Source: Marinomonas algarum | GTDB lineage: Bacteria > Pseudomonadota > Gammaproteobacteria > Pseudomonadales > Marinomonadaceae | Length of the DNA stretch: 64,000 bases | Assembly (NCBI RefSeq): GCF_020532605.1 | Contig: NZ_JAJATW010000015.1 | Location: 22,426 to 86,425 of the forward strand | Reading direction: 5' to 3' | Shown here: positions 46,969 through 57,933 of the stretch, piece after piece | Position numbering within the stretch: the first letter of the stretch is position 1 | Layout: each line of letters opens with the position of its first letter | Program-made: the position numbers and the translations under genes | Notes under the pieces: model-generated | Database searches by the model: none | The model's input: the letters and a program-made list of their open reading frames with translations, nothing else | What the model was told of the DNA's origin: nothing

Positions 46969-48162
46969 ATGATGTTATCTCAACAACACATAGACACAGT
47001 ACGCTCTACCATTCCTTTATTGGCGTCTGCCGGTCCCGCCATTACCGAATATTTTTACAAACGCATGTTTCAGCATAATCCTGAACTCAAACATGTGTTC
47101 AACATGACACACCAGAAAACCGGCGGTCAACCTGCTGCGCTGTTTAATGCCATTGCTGCTTACGCTACACACATCGATAACTTAGAAGTACTGACTGGCG
47201 CGGTAATGCGTATCGCCCATAAACACACCAGTTTCAACATTCAGCCGGACCAATACGCCATTGTGGGTCATCATCTTATCGAGACATTACGTGAATTGGC
47301 ACCCGAGGCGTTCACCCCAGACGTAGAAGAGGCTTGGGTAGCGGCGTACGGTCAATTAGCGGATATCTTCATCAAAATAGAAGACGATTTGTACAAAGAA
47401 CGTGCGGCGGAAGCGGGCGGTTGGATGGATTTCCGTCGTTTCCGTGTAGCATCCAAAACACCAGAATCTGAATTGGTCACCAGCTTTGTACTTGAGCCAA
47501 TCGACGGTGGTGCTGTGATCGATTACATTCCCGGACAGTACTTAGGTGTGAAATTGCACCCTAAAGGCAACGAGTACGATGAAATTCGTCAATACTCCTT
47601 GTCTACTGCGCCCAACGGTAAAAGCTACCGCATCAGCGTAAAGCGTGAAGGCGCTAATGAGATGGCGGGCGTTATGTCGAATTACCTACACGACCATGTC
47701 AACGTCGGTGACGAAGTGGAAGCCATGCCACCTGCAGGTGACTTCTTCTTCCAAGACAAGCAGACACCCGTTGTCTTAATCTCTGGTGGCGTAGGCTTAA
47801 CGCCGATGCAAGCCATGCTAGATACCTTGGCACAACAGCAATACGCTCAACCCGTCAGCTATTTACACGCTTGTACGAATGCCAATCAGCACTCATTCAA
47901 AGATCACGTAAACAGCCAGAAAGACGCTTTAAATTTATCTGTGTTCACTTGGTACGAACAGGGCAACACCTCAGAAGAAAACGTTTTTTCTGGCAACATG
48001 CAGCTTGATGAAATACAAAACAGCCTGCCATTGAACAACGGTGAGTTCTATCTATGCGGCCCTGTTGGCTTCATGATGTTCGTCAAACAACAACTGCTGA
48101 CACTCGGCGTCGAAGCGGACCGCATTCACTACGAATTGTTCGGCCCACACAAAGACGTTTGA
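46969..48162 (+). CDS. hmp: flavohaemoglobin, nitric oxide dioxygenase
   Basis: A 397-residue protein (E. coli Hmp 396). Residues 1-140 are a globin with the proximal histidine in RIAHKHTSFNI; 150-260 bind FAD (RQYSLSTAP); 265-397 bind NAD (VVLISGGVGLTPMQAML, FYLCGPVGFM). It oxidises NO to nitrate with O2 and NAD(P)H. AAGGA precedes the start, which could be either of two tandem ATGs. It is driven by the NorR sites and the sigma-54 promoter upstream. Confidence 0.95.
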   Translation: MMLSQQHIDTVRSTIPLLASAGPAITEYFYKRMFQHNPELKHVFNMTHQKTGGQPAALFNAIAAYATHIDNLEVLTGAVMRIAHKHTSFNIQPDQYAIVGHHLIETLRELAPEAFTPDVEEAWVAAYGQLADIFIKIEDDLYKERAAEAGGWMDFRRFRVASKTPESELVTSFVLEPIDGGAVIDYIPGQYLGVKLHPKGNEYDEIRQYSLSTAPNGKSYRISVKREGANEMAGVMSNYLHDHVNVGDEVEAMPPAGDFFFQDKQTPVVLISGGVGLTPMQAMLDTLAQQQYAQPVSYLHACTNANQHSFKDHVNSQKDALNLSVFTWYEQGNTSEENVFSGNMQLDEIQNSLPLNNGEFYLCGPVGFMMFVKQQLLTLGVEADRIHYELFGPHKDV

Positions 48163-48173
48163 TCTTAAAAGCT

Positions 48174-48201
48174 GCCCGTATCTTTGGATACGGGCTTTTT
48201 T
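48174..48201 (+). terminator. intrinsic terminator of hmp
   Basis: GCCCGTATC (48174-48182) pairs perfectly with GATACGGGC (48187-48195), followed by six T. It also covers the stop of the convergent gene. Confidence 0.92.
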
Positions 48202-49354
48202 ATTGCTTAAACGGCAACAGTTTGTGGGTATCTTGGTGGTATTCACGCACTGCTTGGGCTTCTTCTTCACAGAAATTGCCAATCGCTTCGCGAAAGCCTT
48301 CATGGGCGATGTAATGCACGCTGTGGCTAAACACAGGTTCAAAACCACGGGCGATTTTGTGCTCCCCTTGAGTACCCGGATCAAAATGCTGTAAGCCTTT
48401 TTCTAGACAAAATTCGATGCCTTGGTAATAGCAGGCTTCAAAATGCAGGCAATCTACTTCTTCTAGGCAGCCCCAATAGCGGCCATACAAGGAATGATCG
48501 TCAAAGAAACACCAGGACGCAGCAATGGCTTTTTCGCCCCGAAAGGCTTGCACCAAAACAATCTGATCACCCATTTTTTCGACCAATAAACCGAAAAACG
48601 CTCGCGTTAAATAGCCTTGTTGACCACGTTTGGCGTAGGTGGATTGATAACACTGGTAAAAGAAATCGATCTCGGCCTCGGTCAGCTTGTTGCCAAGAGT
48701 ACGCGTTAAGGTGATGCCTTGCTGGGCGACTTTTTCTCGCTCTTTGCGTGCCGCTTTACGTTTGCGGCTGGAAAAGTGCGAGAAGTAATTCGCCATGTCC
48801 TTGTAGTCACGATTGAACCAATGGAACTGACAAGAAATACGTTGCAACAGATCTTTATTTGACGCAAATAACGCCGCATGTTCTGGCTTTGCAAACAGCA
48901 AATGCCAGCTGGAAAGGTCACGTTCTTGATTCGCTTGGGTCATTAACTCGGCAAGAGCAGGGTAGAGATGAGAAAACGCCACATCGTCACCCTTAGGGTC
49001 TAGGTGCGAAAAAAGTCTCACCCCAGTAACAGGGGAAAAGGGAATTGCCCAAATACGTTTAGGAAAGTAGCGCATACCGTAACGCTGGTAAGCATCCGCC
49101 CAAGACCAATCAAAAACAAACTCGCCTTGAGAATGGGTTTTTAAATAGGTTGGGGCGATGGCCAGCGGACTGTCATCGTCGTTCATCACCAGCAAGTATT
49201 CAGGGTACCAGCCCGTACCATCGCCAATACTTTTGCTTTGTTCAAGCGCCTGATGAAAAGCAAATTGCGCAAAAGGAGACTGAGTTTCGCCGATGGCGGC
49301 CTGCCATTTGGCTTGGCCAATTTGGTCCACTGAATTAAACCATTGCGCTTTCAT
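48200..49354 (-). CDS. DUF482/FemAB-like GNAT acyltransferase
   Basis: A 384-residue cytoplasmic protein from the ATG at 49354, which follows a GGATGGGT site. An ATG three codons earlier is possible. SPFAQFAFHQALEQSKSIG, FSSRKRKAARKERE, QCYQSTYAKRGQQGYL and the late ARGFEPVFSHSVHYI are characteristic of DUF482, a GNAT-superfamily relative of the FemAB peptidoglycan aminoacyltransferases. The substrate is unknown. It is the last gene of the lpxM-hemF-aroE run. Confidence 0.82.
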   Translation of the reverse strand: MKAQWFNSVDQIGQAKWQAAIGETQSPFAQFAFHQALEQSKSIGDGTGWYPEYLLVMNDDDSPLAIAPTYLKTHSQGEFVFDWSWADAYQRYGMRYFPKRIWAIPFSPVTGVRLFSHLDPKGDDVAFSHLYPALAELMTQANQERDLSSWHLLFAKPEHAALFASNKDLLQRISCQFHWFNRDYKDMANYFSHFSSRKRKAARKEREKVAQQGITLTRTLGNKLTEAEIDFFYQCYQSTYAKRGQQGYLTRAFFGLLVEKMGDQIVLVQAFRGEKAIAASWCFFDDHSLYGRYWGCLEEVDCLHFEACYYQGIEFCLEKGLQHFDPGTQGEHKIARGFEPVFSHSVHYIAHEGFREAIGNFCEEEAQAVREYHQDTHKLLPFKQ

Positions 49355-49378
49355 GTTACCCATCCTATTGCTACTGAA

Positions 49379-50188
49379 TTATGCCACCCTCATTTGTTGG
49401 CGCATTTCCTTTACTAAACTGGCTGTATTTGGACGGACCTGTCGCCACAAATAAAATGCCTCTGCGGCTTGCCCTACCAACATGCCCAAACCGTCAGCGC
49501 CATCAGCACCGCGTTCATGGGCCCATTGTAAAAATACCGTGCGCTCAATGCCGTACATCATGTCGTAGCACCAAGTTTGATCGCCGATCAGCTCGTCTTT
49601 TAAGGGTGGCAAATTGCCCGACAAACTCGCCGATGTGCCGTTAATAATGATGTCAAACGTGCCTTCTAATGCATCAAAAGACGACGCCAGACAATCAAAA
49701 TGATCGGCCAAGCCTTGGGCTTTTTCTACCGTGCGATTGGCAATGGTTACAGAAGCGGGGGACGCTGACAAAATAGGTTCAAGTACGCCACGTACGGCGC
49801 CACCCGCTCCCAGAATCAACACACGTTTATTTTTCAGTGTTCGCTGGTAATTATCTGTGATGTCTCTGACCATGCCGATGCCATCGGTATTGTCGCCAAA
49901 CAATTCGCCCTTTTCACTGAGCAACAAGGTGTTGACCGCACCGGCTTGTTTCGCCCGCTGGCTCAATATATCGCACATGGCGTAAGCACGTTCTTTGAAC
50001 GGTACAGTCACATTGAGGCCTTTGCCGCCCTGCTGAAAAAAGTCTCGTACCTGTTGCTCAAACCCTACTTCATCACCCAGAAGGGTTGAGTAGGTTAGCG
50101 ATTGTTGCGTTTGCGTCGCAAAATAGGCATGAATACTCGGCGATTTGCTGTGCGCAATCGGATTTCCCACTACGGCGTATTGATCCAA
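49379..50188 (-). CDS. aroE: shikimate dehydrogenase AroE
   Basis: A 269-residue enzyme (E. coli 272). The shikimate-binding start is YAVVGNPIAHSKSPSIH, the catalytic lysine and aspartate are in LNVTVPFKERA and GDNTDGIG, and the NADP loop is LILGAGGAVRG followed by ANRTVEKA, whose Arg favours NADPH. It reduces 3-dehydroshikimate in aromatic biosynthesis. hemF-aroE order is common in gammaproteobacteria. Confidence 0.95.
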   Translation of the reverse strand: MDQYAVVGNPIAHSKSPSIHAYFATQTQQSLTYSTLLGDEVGFEQQVRDFFQQGGKGLNVTVPFKERAYAMCDILSQRAKQAGAVNTLLLSEKGELFGDNTDGIGMVRDITDNYQRTLKNKRVLILGAGGAVRGVLEPILSASPASVTIANRTVEKAQGLADHFDCLASSFDALEGTFDIIINGTSASLSGNLPPLKDELIGDQTWCYDMMYGIERTVFLQWAHERGADGADGLGMLVGQAAEAFYLWRQVRPNTASLVKEMRQQMRVA

Positions 50189-50254
50189 AATCTGTCCTCT
50201 TTTTAAAAACGAAAAAACATCCCTTAAAGCTCAAAAATATCGTACAAAAAACGA

Positions 50255-51226
<972 letters not shown>

Positions 51227-52186
51227 TTAGTACAGCTTTGACCCATCGGGGCGACTGCGTAATAAGTTTAAAATCCACATATATTGATCAGTATGCGCAC
51301 CAATCATCTGCTCTAATGCTTGATTCATCAGAACAGCATCTTGCGCATCATCCCCTGTGGGGAAGTTCTCTAGCGCCGGGTAAATATGCAACTCGTATTG
51401 CCCTGTTTTTGCATTATACGCTTGCAACATAGGAACGATGTGCGCCTTGGTTAATTTTGTTAACTTGCCTAAGCCTTTCATGGTGGCTTTTTCAGTGGCA
51501 AAAAAAGGCACAAAAACAGAGTGTTGAGCACCTAAATCTTCATCGGGTAAGTAATAACCTACATGGCCTTTTCTAACAGATTGCAAAAAAGGCTTGATAC
51601 CCGCACTTCTTGGGTAAACCACTCCGCGGCCATACTGCATGCGCTGAGTGTGTAAAAGCCAATCAATCAATGGATTCTTTTGTGGTTTCATAATGGTGGT
51701 CACTGTATAGCCAAGAGACGCCAACATGGACCCCGTGTAATCAATCGCCCAGCAATGAGGCACGAGCGTAATGACGTTTTCGCCCTTATCCAGTAAAGGG
51801 AAAAGATGTTCACCGCCAATTACCTTATTGCGCTTCTTTTTATACTTTTCACTGCGAACCAGCAGTTCACCATAAGATAGAAAAAATCGTGCTGCGGTTT
51901 CTAAGCTACCCCGCAATATGGCTTCTCGCTCTTCGTGCGTTTTCTGTGGAAAACACTGTGCAATATTGGCGCGGGCACGTTTTAACGGACCACTTTTACG
52001 CATCATTAATAAAGGCGCCAGTTTACTCGCCAGTTTGTCACGCAATCGAAAAGGCACATAGGCCAAACAAAATACAAACAACACCGCCAACCAGGTGAGC
52101 CAAAAACGAGGTGAAAGAAAGCGCCATTGAAAGGTTGGGTTGTGTGTATTCTTATCCATTGGAAGAGGGGTATCGGTTGAGTGCAT
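51227..52186 (-). CDS. lpxM: lipid A late acyltransferase LpxM
   Basis: A 319-residue protein with one N-terminal membrane helix (FWLTWLAVLFVFCLAYVPF). The catalytic H-x4-D is in LVPHCWAIDYTGSM, and GIKPFLQSVRKGHVGYYLPD plus FVPFFATEKATMKGLG resemble LpxM (MsbB) more than LpxL. It adds the last secondary acyl chain to lipid A at the inner membrane. The start at 52186 is the first ATG; an alternative nine codons later has no better ribosome site. Confidence 0.85.
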   Translation of the reverse strand: MHSTDTPLPMDKNTHNPTFQWRFLSPRFWLTWLAVLFVFCLAYVPFRLRDKLASKLAPLLMMRKSGPLKRARANIAQCFPQKTHEEREAILRGSLETAARFFLSYGELLVRSEKYKKKRNKVIGGEHLFPLLDKGENVITLVPHCWAIDYTGSMLASLGYTVTTIMKPQKNPLIDWLLHTQRMQYGRGVVYPRSAGIKPFLQSVRKGHVGYYLPDEDLGAQHSVFVPFFATEKATMKGLGKLTKLTKAHIVPMLQAYNAKTGQYELHIYPALENFPTGDDAQDAVLMNQALEQMIGAHTDQYMWILNLLRSRPDGSKLY

Positions 52187-52431
52187 GCCGTTCGCTTCGT
52201 CTAGTCATCATAAAAAGTTATGTTACCTTAACGCCCCCTTTGTTTTATATAGCCTTATTTACTAAATCGCCCATCTTCTCTGCAATGTTTGAATAAGATC
52301 AAACATTGAATTGATTGCTGCGCATTTTTCAAATGCTGTCCATTGCCTACTATCAATGCCACGTAAACATGCAAGGTTGTGGCATGATTTACTTTTTCAC
52401 TCAACCTTTGCTGTCAATTTTGGAGTACCTC

Positions 52432-53898
52432 ATGCAAACCAAGTTATCTCAACCGGCTTTATTAAAAAATCAGTCTTACATCAATGGCGAATGGGTCTCA
52501 GCGACATCTGGCAAAACCTTCCCTGTTACTAACCCAGCCAATGGCCAACACCTGATTGATGTTGCTGATTTAGGGGCAGATGAAACCACACAAGCGGTTG
52601 AAGCAGCCAATATGGCACAAAAAGCTTGGCAAGAACGTACTGCAAAAGAGCGTGCGACCTTGTTACGTCGTTGGAATCAGCTGATTCTTGATAACGTAGA
52701 AGATTTAGCCACTTTAATGACGCTGGAACAAGGCAAGCCTTTTGCTGAAGCCAAAGGCGAAGTAGCCTACGGTGCCGCTTTTATTGACTGGTTTGCCGAC
52801 GAAGCGCGCCGTTTAAATGGCGACGTCATTCCAACCTTTGCCAAAGACAAGCGTGTCTTAACCATCAAACAACCTATTGGCGTTGTGGCTGCGATTACAC
52901 CTTGGAATTTCCCTATTGCCATGATCACTCGTAAAGCGGGCCCAGCATTGGCAGCAGGCTGTACGATTGTGCTTAAACCGTCTGAAGAAACCCCATTGTG
53001 TGCACTTGCGCTTGCGGAACTCGCCCATCAGGCTGGCATTCCAGCGGGTGTGTTGAATGTGGTTGTAGGTAAAGATGCCAAAGCGATTGGCGGCGTGTTA
53101 ACCGGCCATCCAACCGTTCGTAAATTGTCTTTTACTGGCTCAACACCCGTCGGCAAATTGCTGCTGTCTCAGTGTGCACAAACCGTCAAACGTACTTCTA
53201 TGGAGTTGGGTGGCAACGCACCTTTTATCGTGTTTGATGATGCCGACCTAGATGCGGCAGTAGAAGGCGCTATTGCTTCCAAATACCGCAACGCAGGCCA
53301 AACCTGTGTCTGTGCCAACCGTATTCTTGTACAAGAGGGAGTTTATGACGCCTTTGCAGAAAAGCTCGCGAAACGTGTAGCGACCTTTAAAACTGGCGAA
53401 GGGTTTTCTGATGGCGTCACGATTGGGCCATTGATCAATGTCGCCGCCGTTAACAAGGTAGAAGAGCTGGTCAAAGAAGCGGTCGATAAAGGAGCAAATG
53501 TCTTAATCGGGGGATCAAGAGCATCCAGCCTTGGCACACAATTTTTCGAACCGACTATTTTGACCGGTGTGACAGAAGACATGGCAATATTTTCAAATGA
53601 AATTTTCGGCCCTGTTGCTCCCTTGTTCAAATTTTCCACAGAAGAAGAAGCCGTTGCCATGGCAAACAATACCCCATTTGGCTTGGCTTCGTACTTCTAT
53701 TCCCAAAATATGTCCCGCGCTTGGCGAGTGTCTGAAGCATTGGAATACGGCATGGTGGGCGTCAATGAAGGACTCATTTCCAATGAAGTGGCGCCTTTCG
53801 GTGGCGTAAAAGAATCCGGCAGTGGCCGTGAAGGCTCTGAATACGGGATCGATGAATATATCGAAGTTAAATACCTGTGCATGGGCGGACTTGCTTAA
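52432..53898 (+). CDS. gabD: succinate/glutarate semialdehyde dehydrogenase
   Basis: A 488-residue enzyme from the ATG at 52432 with GGAG seven bases upstream; an open frame extends 39 codons further up but is not typical. The NAD-linked aldehyde dehydrogenase residues are present: catalytic cysteine in NAGQTCVCANRI, glutamate in MELGGNAPFIVF, and FTGSTPVGKLLL. PWNFPIAMITRKAGPALAAG is typical of GabD/DavD. With the transaminase next door it would oxidise succinic or glutaric semialdehyde. The glutarate genes further on favour a DavD-type role, though GabD activity is as likely. Confidence 0.9.
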   Translation: MQTKLSQPALLKNQSYINGEWVSATSGKTFPVTNPANGQHLIDVADLGADETTQAVEAANMAQKAWQERTAKERATLLRRWNQLILDNVEDLATLMTLEQGKPFAEAKGEVAYGAAFIDWFADEARRLNGDVIPTFAKDKRVLTIKQPIGVVAAITPWNFPIAMITRKAGPALAAGCTIVLKPSEETPLCALALAELAHQAGIPAGVLNVVVGKDAKAIGGVLTGHPTVRKLSFTGSTPVGKLLLSQCAQTVKRTSMELGGNAPFIVFDDADLDAAVEGAIASKYRNAGQTCVCANRILVQEGVYDAFAEKLAKRVATFKTGEGFSDGVTIGPLINVAAVNKVEELVKEAVDKGANVLIGGSRASSLGTQFFEPTILTGVTEDMAIFSNEIFGPVAPLFKFSTEEEAVAMANNTPFGLASYFYSQNMSRAWRVSEALEYGMVGVNEGLISNEVAPFGGVKESGSGREGSEYGIDEYIEVKYLCMGGLA

Positions 53899-53991
53899 AA
53901 GCCTTACTGGCTTTCGTCAAAATACTCTTTTCAATACTGACTCTCTTGATAGCCTAATGACAGAGAGTCGCTTATCAACTAAGGTGAGAAA

Positions 53992-55272
53992 ATGAACAAC
54001 GCAGATTTACAACAACGCAAAGAAGCCGCTATAGCGCGTGGACAAGCAAATATGGCACCTGTTTACGTGGACCGTGCTTTAAATTCTGAAGTATGGGACG
54101 TTGAAGGTAACCGTCATATTGACTTTGGTGCAGGTATTGCCGTGTTAAACACAGGTCATAACCACCCAAAAGTCAAAGCGGCTGTACTGGCACAAATGGA
54201 ACGCTTTACTCACACCTGTGTCATGGTCAACCCCTATGAATCTGCCGTTGCCTTAGCGGAAAAACTCAATGCCGCCGCACCTGGAAACACACCGAAAAAG
54301 TCTATTTTTGTGACAACGGGCGCAGAAGCCGTAGAGAACTGCGTTAAAATCGCCCGCGCTCATACAGGACGCCCTGGTATCATCGCGTTTAACGGTGGTT
54401 ACCACGGTCGAACCAACATGACCCTCGGTTTAACGGGTAAAGTTGCGCCTTACAAAATTGGCTTTGGTCCCTTCCCAAGTGATATCTATCACGTTCCTTA
54501 TCCAAACGATTACTTGGGTATTACGGAAGATCAAGCTTTTGCTGATTTACAAATGCGCTTCACGTGCGATATTGAAGCCTCTCGCGTTGCCGCTATTTTA
54601 ATTGAGCCTGTTCAAGGCGAAGGTGGTTTCTACAAAGCATCGTCTAGCTTCTTACAGAAATTGCGCGCTTTGTGTGATGAGCACGGAATTTTATTGATCA
54701 TTGATGAAATTCAATCTGGATTTGGTCGTACAGGGACGCTTTTCTGCCATGAACAGGCCGGTGTAGAAGCGGATCTAATGACCACAGCAAAAGGCATCGC
54801 TGCGGGTATGCCACTCGCTGCAGTAGTTGGTAAAGCTGACATTATGGATGCACCAGTTCCTGGTGGTTTAGGTGGAACATACGGCGGGTCTCCTGTTGGT
54901 TGTGCAGCAGGTCTTGCGGTATTTGATGTCATTGAAGAAGAAAAACTGTGTGATCGTGCGACAGAAGTAGGGGCTTACTTTGTTAAACACCTTACTGAAA
55001 TCCAAGCAGAATATCCCCAGTTAATCGGTGATGTACGTAATGCCGGTGCAATGATTGCTATTGAGTTTGTCCACGACGGTGATGTTAATAAACCTTACCC
55101 AGAGCTTGCTAAAAAACTGCCTGCTATTGCAGCAAAACACGGTTTGATTTTGCTCGCTTGTGGTATTCGCGGTAACGTTATTCGCTTCTTGCCAGCTTTA
55201 ACCATCGAAATGGATCTTATAGACGAGGGCATGGACATCTTTAAAGCATGTCTTAAAGAAGCACTCGCCTAA
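53992..55272 (+). CDS. gabT: 4-aminobutyrate / 5-aminovalerate aminotransferase
   Basis: A 426-residue class III aminotransferase, the same length as E. coli GabT. The PLP lysine is in MTTAKGIAAGMPLAAV, the PLP phosphate and aspartate contacts are in TTGAEAVENCVK and LIIDEIQSGFGRTG. It moves the terminal amino group of GABA or 5-aminovalerate to 2-oxoglutarate. It follows the dehydrogenase by 93 bases; the product of one is the substrate of the other. Confidence 0.92.
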   Translation: MNNADLQQRKEAAIARGQANMAPVYVDRALNSEVWDVEGNRHIDFGAGIAVLNTGHNHPKVKAAVLAQMERFTHTCVMVNPYESAVALAEKLNAAAPGNTPKKSIFVTTGAEAVENCVKIARAHTGRPGIIAFNGGYHGRTNMTLGLTGKVAPYKIGFGPFPSDIYHVPYPNDYLGITEDQAFADLQMRFTCDIEASRVAAILIEPVQGEGGFYKASSSFLQKLRALCDEHGILLIIDEIQSGFGRTGTLFCHEQAGVEADLMTTAKGIAAGMPLAAVVGKADIMDAPVPGGLGGTYGGSPVGCAAGLAVFDVIEEEKLCDRATEVGAYFVKHLTEIQAEYPQLIGDVRNAGAMIAIEFVHDGDVNKPYPELAKKLPAIAAKHGLILLACGIRGNVIRFLPALTIEMDLIDEGMDIFKACLKEALA

Positions 55273-55303
55273 GCTATCATCGTTCTGTTCTGAACAGTTT
55301 TCT

Positions 55304-55337
55304 AAAAGCCATCCTGTACCATTGTAGGGTGGCTTTT
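55304..55337 (+). terminator. terminator of gabDT
   Basis: AAAAGCCATCC (55304-55314) pairs with GGGTGGCTTTT (55327-55337) with one G-U pair, and T residues follow. Confidence 0.85.
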
Positions 55338-55395
55338 TACTTTTCTGCTGCTGTTTCTCTGCTTCTTTTTTACTTATGTTGCTCTCATAACCGCT

Positions 55396-56331
55396 TTAGT
55401 AGGGAGCGCGAAGATCTTTTACTGTCTCGTGTAATACTTCTAGAAACAATTCTCTTGGTCTGTTTGGCTGTGCAGTTTTCTTAGTTGCAACCGCAACCCC
55501 CAAATTATAATGGCGAGTGTTCACCGCAATGGGCACAATACGTCCTGATTTTACATAAGGTTCTGCGTATTGTTCTGGCAAAAAGCCAATGTACAAACCA
55601 GACAAAATCAGCGCTAAACGACTGTCATAAAAGTAACTAATACTAGACAGTTTCATTTGGTGAATTTGCTCACTCGCTTGTTCATGATATTTCAGCCCTG
55701 CATGAGACGCTGGGAAGGTATCCACTTGCTCTTCTTGTTCTTGTAGCGACAAAGAGGCAAGAGGGTGATCTTTTGTGGCATAGATACAACAACGATCATT
55801 GTATAAATGAATGTAATCTAAGCCATCTAACTTACGATGATAAGGAATAAAACCCACGTCCGCTTCGTCGTTTAATACCATTCTCTCAATGTTCGTCATC
55901 GAAGCCACATTGGTTGTAATAAACACTTCTGGTGCAACATTAGAGAAATGGCGAACGAGTTCGGGAAAATGACTGCGTGGATCTAAACTCACCTTATCTG
56001 ACAAGGCGATGCGCAACTTACCGGTTAAACTGGCGTTTAAATTATTCACCGTGGTGCGAAACGCATCTAGCGACTCCAATAAATTCTCAGTCATCTTATA
56101 GATGATTGCCCCTTCTTCTGTTAGTGAGAAACCACCACGGCCACGTTTGCACAGCACCAAATTCAAACGAGACTCTAGGTTCGAGATATGCAAACTGATC
56201 GTCGATCGACCGATATTAAGCGATGTCTCAGCGGCTGAAAAACCGCCACAATCCACCACTGTTTTGAAGACTTTTAACTGCTTAATCTCGTAGTCACCCA
56301 CTTGCCCTAGTGAATAATTTTTGACGCTCAT
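55396..56331 (-). CDS. LysR-family regulator
   Basis: A 311-residue regulator. The winged helix-turn-helix is residues about 15-75 (FKTVVDCGGFSAAETSLNIG, RSTISLHISNLESRLN). The effector-binding domain follows, with IALSDKVSLDPRSHF and HHAGL-type substrate positions such as FPASHAGLKYHEQ. It lies between gabT and the TRAP operon and is divergent from the latter across 561 bases, so the transporter is the likeliest target. The effector is unknown; a C5 or C4 dicarboxylate is plausible. Confidence 0.85.
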   Translation of the reverse strand: MSVKNYSLGQVGDYEIKQLKVFKTVVDCGGFSAAETSLNIGRSTISLHISNLESRLNLVLCKRGRGGFSLTEEGAIIYKMTENLLESLDAFRTTVNNLNASLTGKLRIALSDKVSLDPRSHFPELVRHFSNVAPEVFITTNVASMTNIERMVLNDEADVGFIPYHRKLDGLDYIHLYNDRCCIYATKDHPLASLSLQEQEEQVDTFPASHAGLKYHEQASEQIHQMKLSSISYFYDSRLALILSGLYIGFLPEQYAEPYVKSGRIVPIAVNTRHYNLGVAVATKKTAQPNRPRELFLEVLHETVKDLRAPY

Positions 56332-56892
56332 GGCTTTTCCTACTTCCGATAAATAGAGGTTACATTTTTGAGTTTACAGGGATCTGGGTTACTTTGGTTG
56401 TAATCAACGATCTAACGTTAAAAAAATTGCTCTTAAAAGGCTCTCCCATATTTTTTGTTGATTAAAAACACCAGCGGATGCCATGGCAACATTGCTGTTG
56501 AAATACAACTCGTCACTGGCTTCAATATGCAAGTGGTCCATTATGGTGCGATATAAAACCCACTTAAGCATAGAGTAAAATAGGTCGAAAAAAGCAAATA
56601 AAGTGCATAGTTTTCAACACTATACATCATTATATCTCATCTAAGTCATTAGACTATTTCATATATTAAATGCACCAAAATGGTATTAATGGCACTGTAT
56701 GCGTGCAACTACTTTCCCTACTCGTTTGATTTATATAGTTTTTTATAGCCTATGATTGTTTGGTAGCGACAAAACTTTAGATGAGTTTTGTGTGCTTTAA
56801 CACCATTATGCTTTTTGAAAGTATCGACAGTGAGCCACAACATAAATAGATGTGTGATATTTTGTGCAATTTTATAAGACCGAGGAAATGCT
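56332..56892. other. 561-base gene-free interval before the TRAP operon
   Basis: AT-rich, no credible ORF. It includes an eight-pair inverted repeat ACAAAACT/AGTTTTGT (56769-56776, 56784-56791) about 100 bases before the dctP-type gene, a possible operator. No clear sigma-70 or sigma-54 promoter could be chosen with confidence. GAGGAAA stands just before the start at 56893. Confidence 0.5.
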
Positions 56893-57918
56893 ATGATTAA
56901 AACGTTTCAACAAGTAAAAAAACAATTGATGGCGAGTTCATTAGCAGTCGCTTTAGGCCTAGGTGCAGTAGCGTCTACAGCACATGCAGCAGAACACAAC
57001 TGGCGCTTTGCAAACCTGTACAATCGAGGCACAGCTTTCGGTGAAGTCTACCAAAACCTTGCAGACAACATTAACACCATGTCCAACGGTCGCATTAATG
57101 TACAGATGCTGTATGCCGGAGAAGGTGTTGGTCAAACAGGTATTTTAGGGTCTGTTAAGACAGGTTTAATTGCGATGGGTGCGCCTTTCCAATCAATGCA
57201 TGCAGGTGAATTACCAGCAGGCGTGGTGGAAGTAGGCCTACCAGGTGGTACAGACGATGTTGGTGAGCTTTCTACCTTGTTTCATGAAAAAGGCTGGGCA
57301 CCTATTTTAAAAGAAGCCTATGGCTCTCAAGGCCTAGTATGGCTCGACCCATATGTACAACCACCAGTATACGTCATTACTAAAGATCCGATCACGTCTG
57401 TTGAAGACTTCAAGGGCCTAAAAATTCGTGCTCCTGGTGCTTACGGTAAATTTTTACGCAACTTAGGTGCTTCACCCGTTTCCCTTTCTTGGTCTGAAAT
57501 CTACACTAGCCTATCAACTGGCGTCATCGATGGTTCTATTGGTTCTAACATTATTGACCACCGCGACGGTAACCACGTTGAAGTAGCAAAATACATGTAC
57601 CCATTACCGCTAGCTGGTGCACAAGTGTTGCCTATTGTGGTAAACCGTAATGCATGGAAAAAATTGTCTCCTGATCTACAAGCTATCGTGGAAGGTGCTA
57701 CTGCCATTCATGCTCAAGAACAGATGACTAAATCCATTTTATGGGAATCAGAAGCCCTCGCAGATATGCAGGCAAAAGGGCTTAAATGGTCTCCAGAGCC
57801 AAGTGATGCAGATAAAGTCGCATGGAAAGAAGCGGGCATGGGTCTTTTAGATGAGTACGCTGCTTCTGACAAATACAGCAAGCAATTGATCGACGTTCTA
57901 CGTAAAGAACAACAGTAA
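56893..57918 (+). CDS. TRAP transporter substrate-binding protein (DctP family)
   Basis: A 341-residue periplasmic protein with a signal peptide ending AHA near residue 32. The carboxylate-clamping arginine region is FKGLKIRAPGAYGKFLRNLG, followed by SWSEIYTSLSTGVIDGSIGS, the standard DctP layout. It delivers an organic acid to the DctQM membrane unit. It is separated from dctQ by a full terminator, so it should be made in excess. Position beside csiD, lhgO and gabDT suggests glutarate, 5-aminovalerate or a related acid, which is inference. Confidence 0.9.
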   Translation: MIKTFQQVKKQLMASSLAVALGLGAVASTAHAAEHNWRFANLYNRGTAFGEVYQNLADNINTMSNGRINVQMLYAGEGVGQTGILGSVKTGLIAMGAPFQSMHAGELPAGVVEVGLPGGTDDVGELSTLFHEKGWAPILKEAYGSQGLVWLDPYVQPPVYVITKDPITSVEDFKGLKIRAPGAYGKFLRNLGASPVSLSWSEIYTSLSTGVIDGSIGSNIIDHRDGNHVEVAKYMYPLPLAGAQVLPIVVNRNAWKKLSPDLQAIVEGATAIHAQEQMTKSILWESEALADMQAKGLKWSPEPSDADKVAWKEAGMGLLDEYAASDKYSKQLIDVLRKEQQ

Positions 57919-57933
57919 TTCACCCGCGTTTAT

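Noticed and set aside
48052..48384. frames overlapping the end of hmp and the GNAT gene
   Set aside because: They run across the end of two firm genes and the hmp terminator.
52315..52431. 39-codon N-terminal extension of gabD
   Set aside because: Cysteine and aromatic-rich residues unlike the family, no ribosome site, whereas 52432 has GGAG at the right distance.
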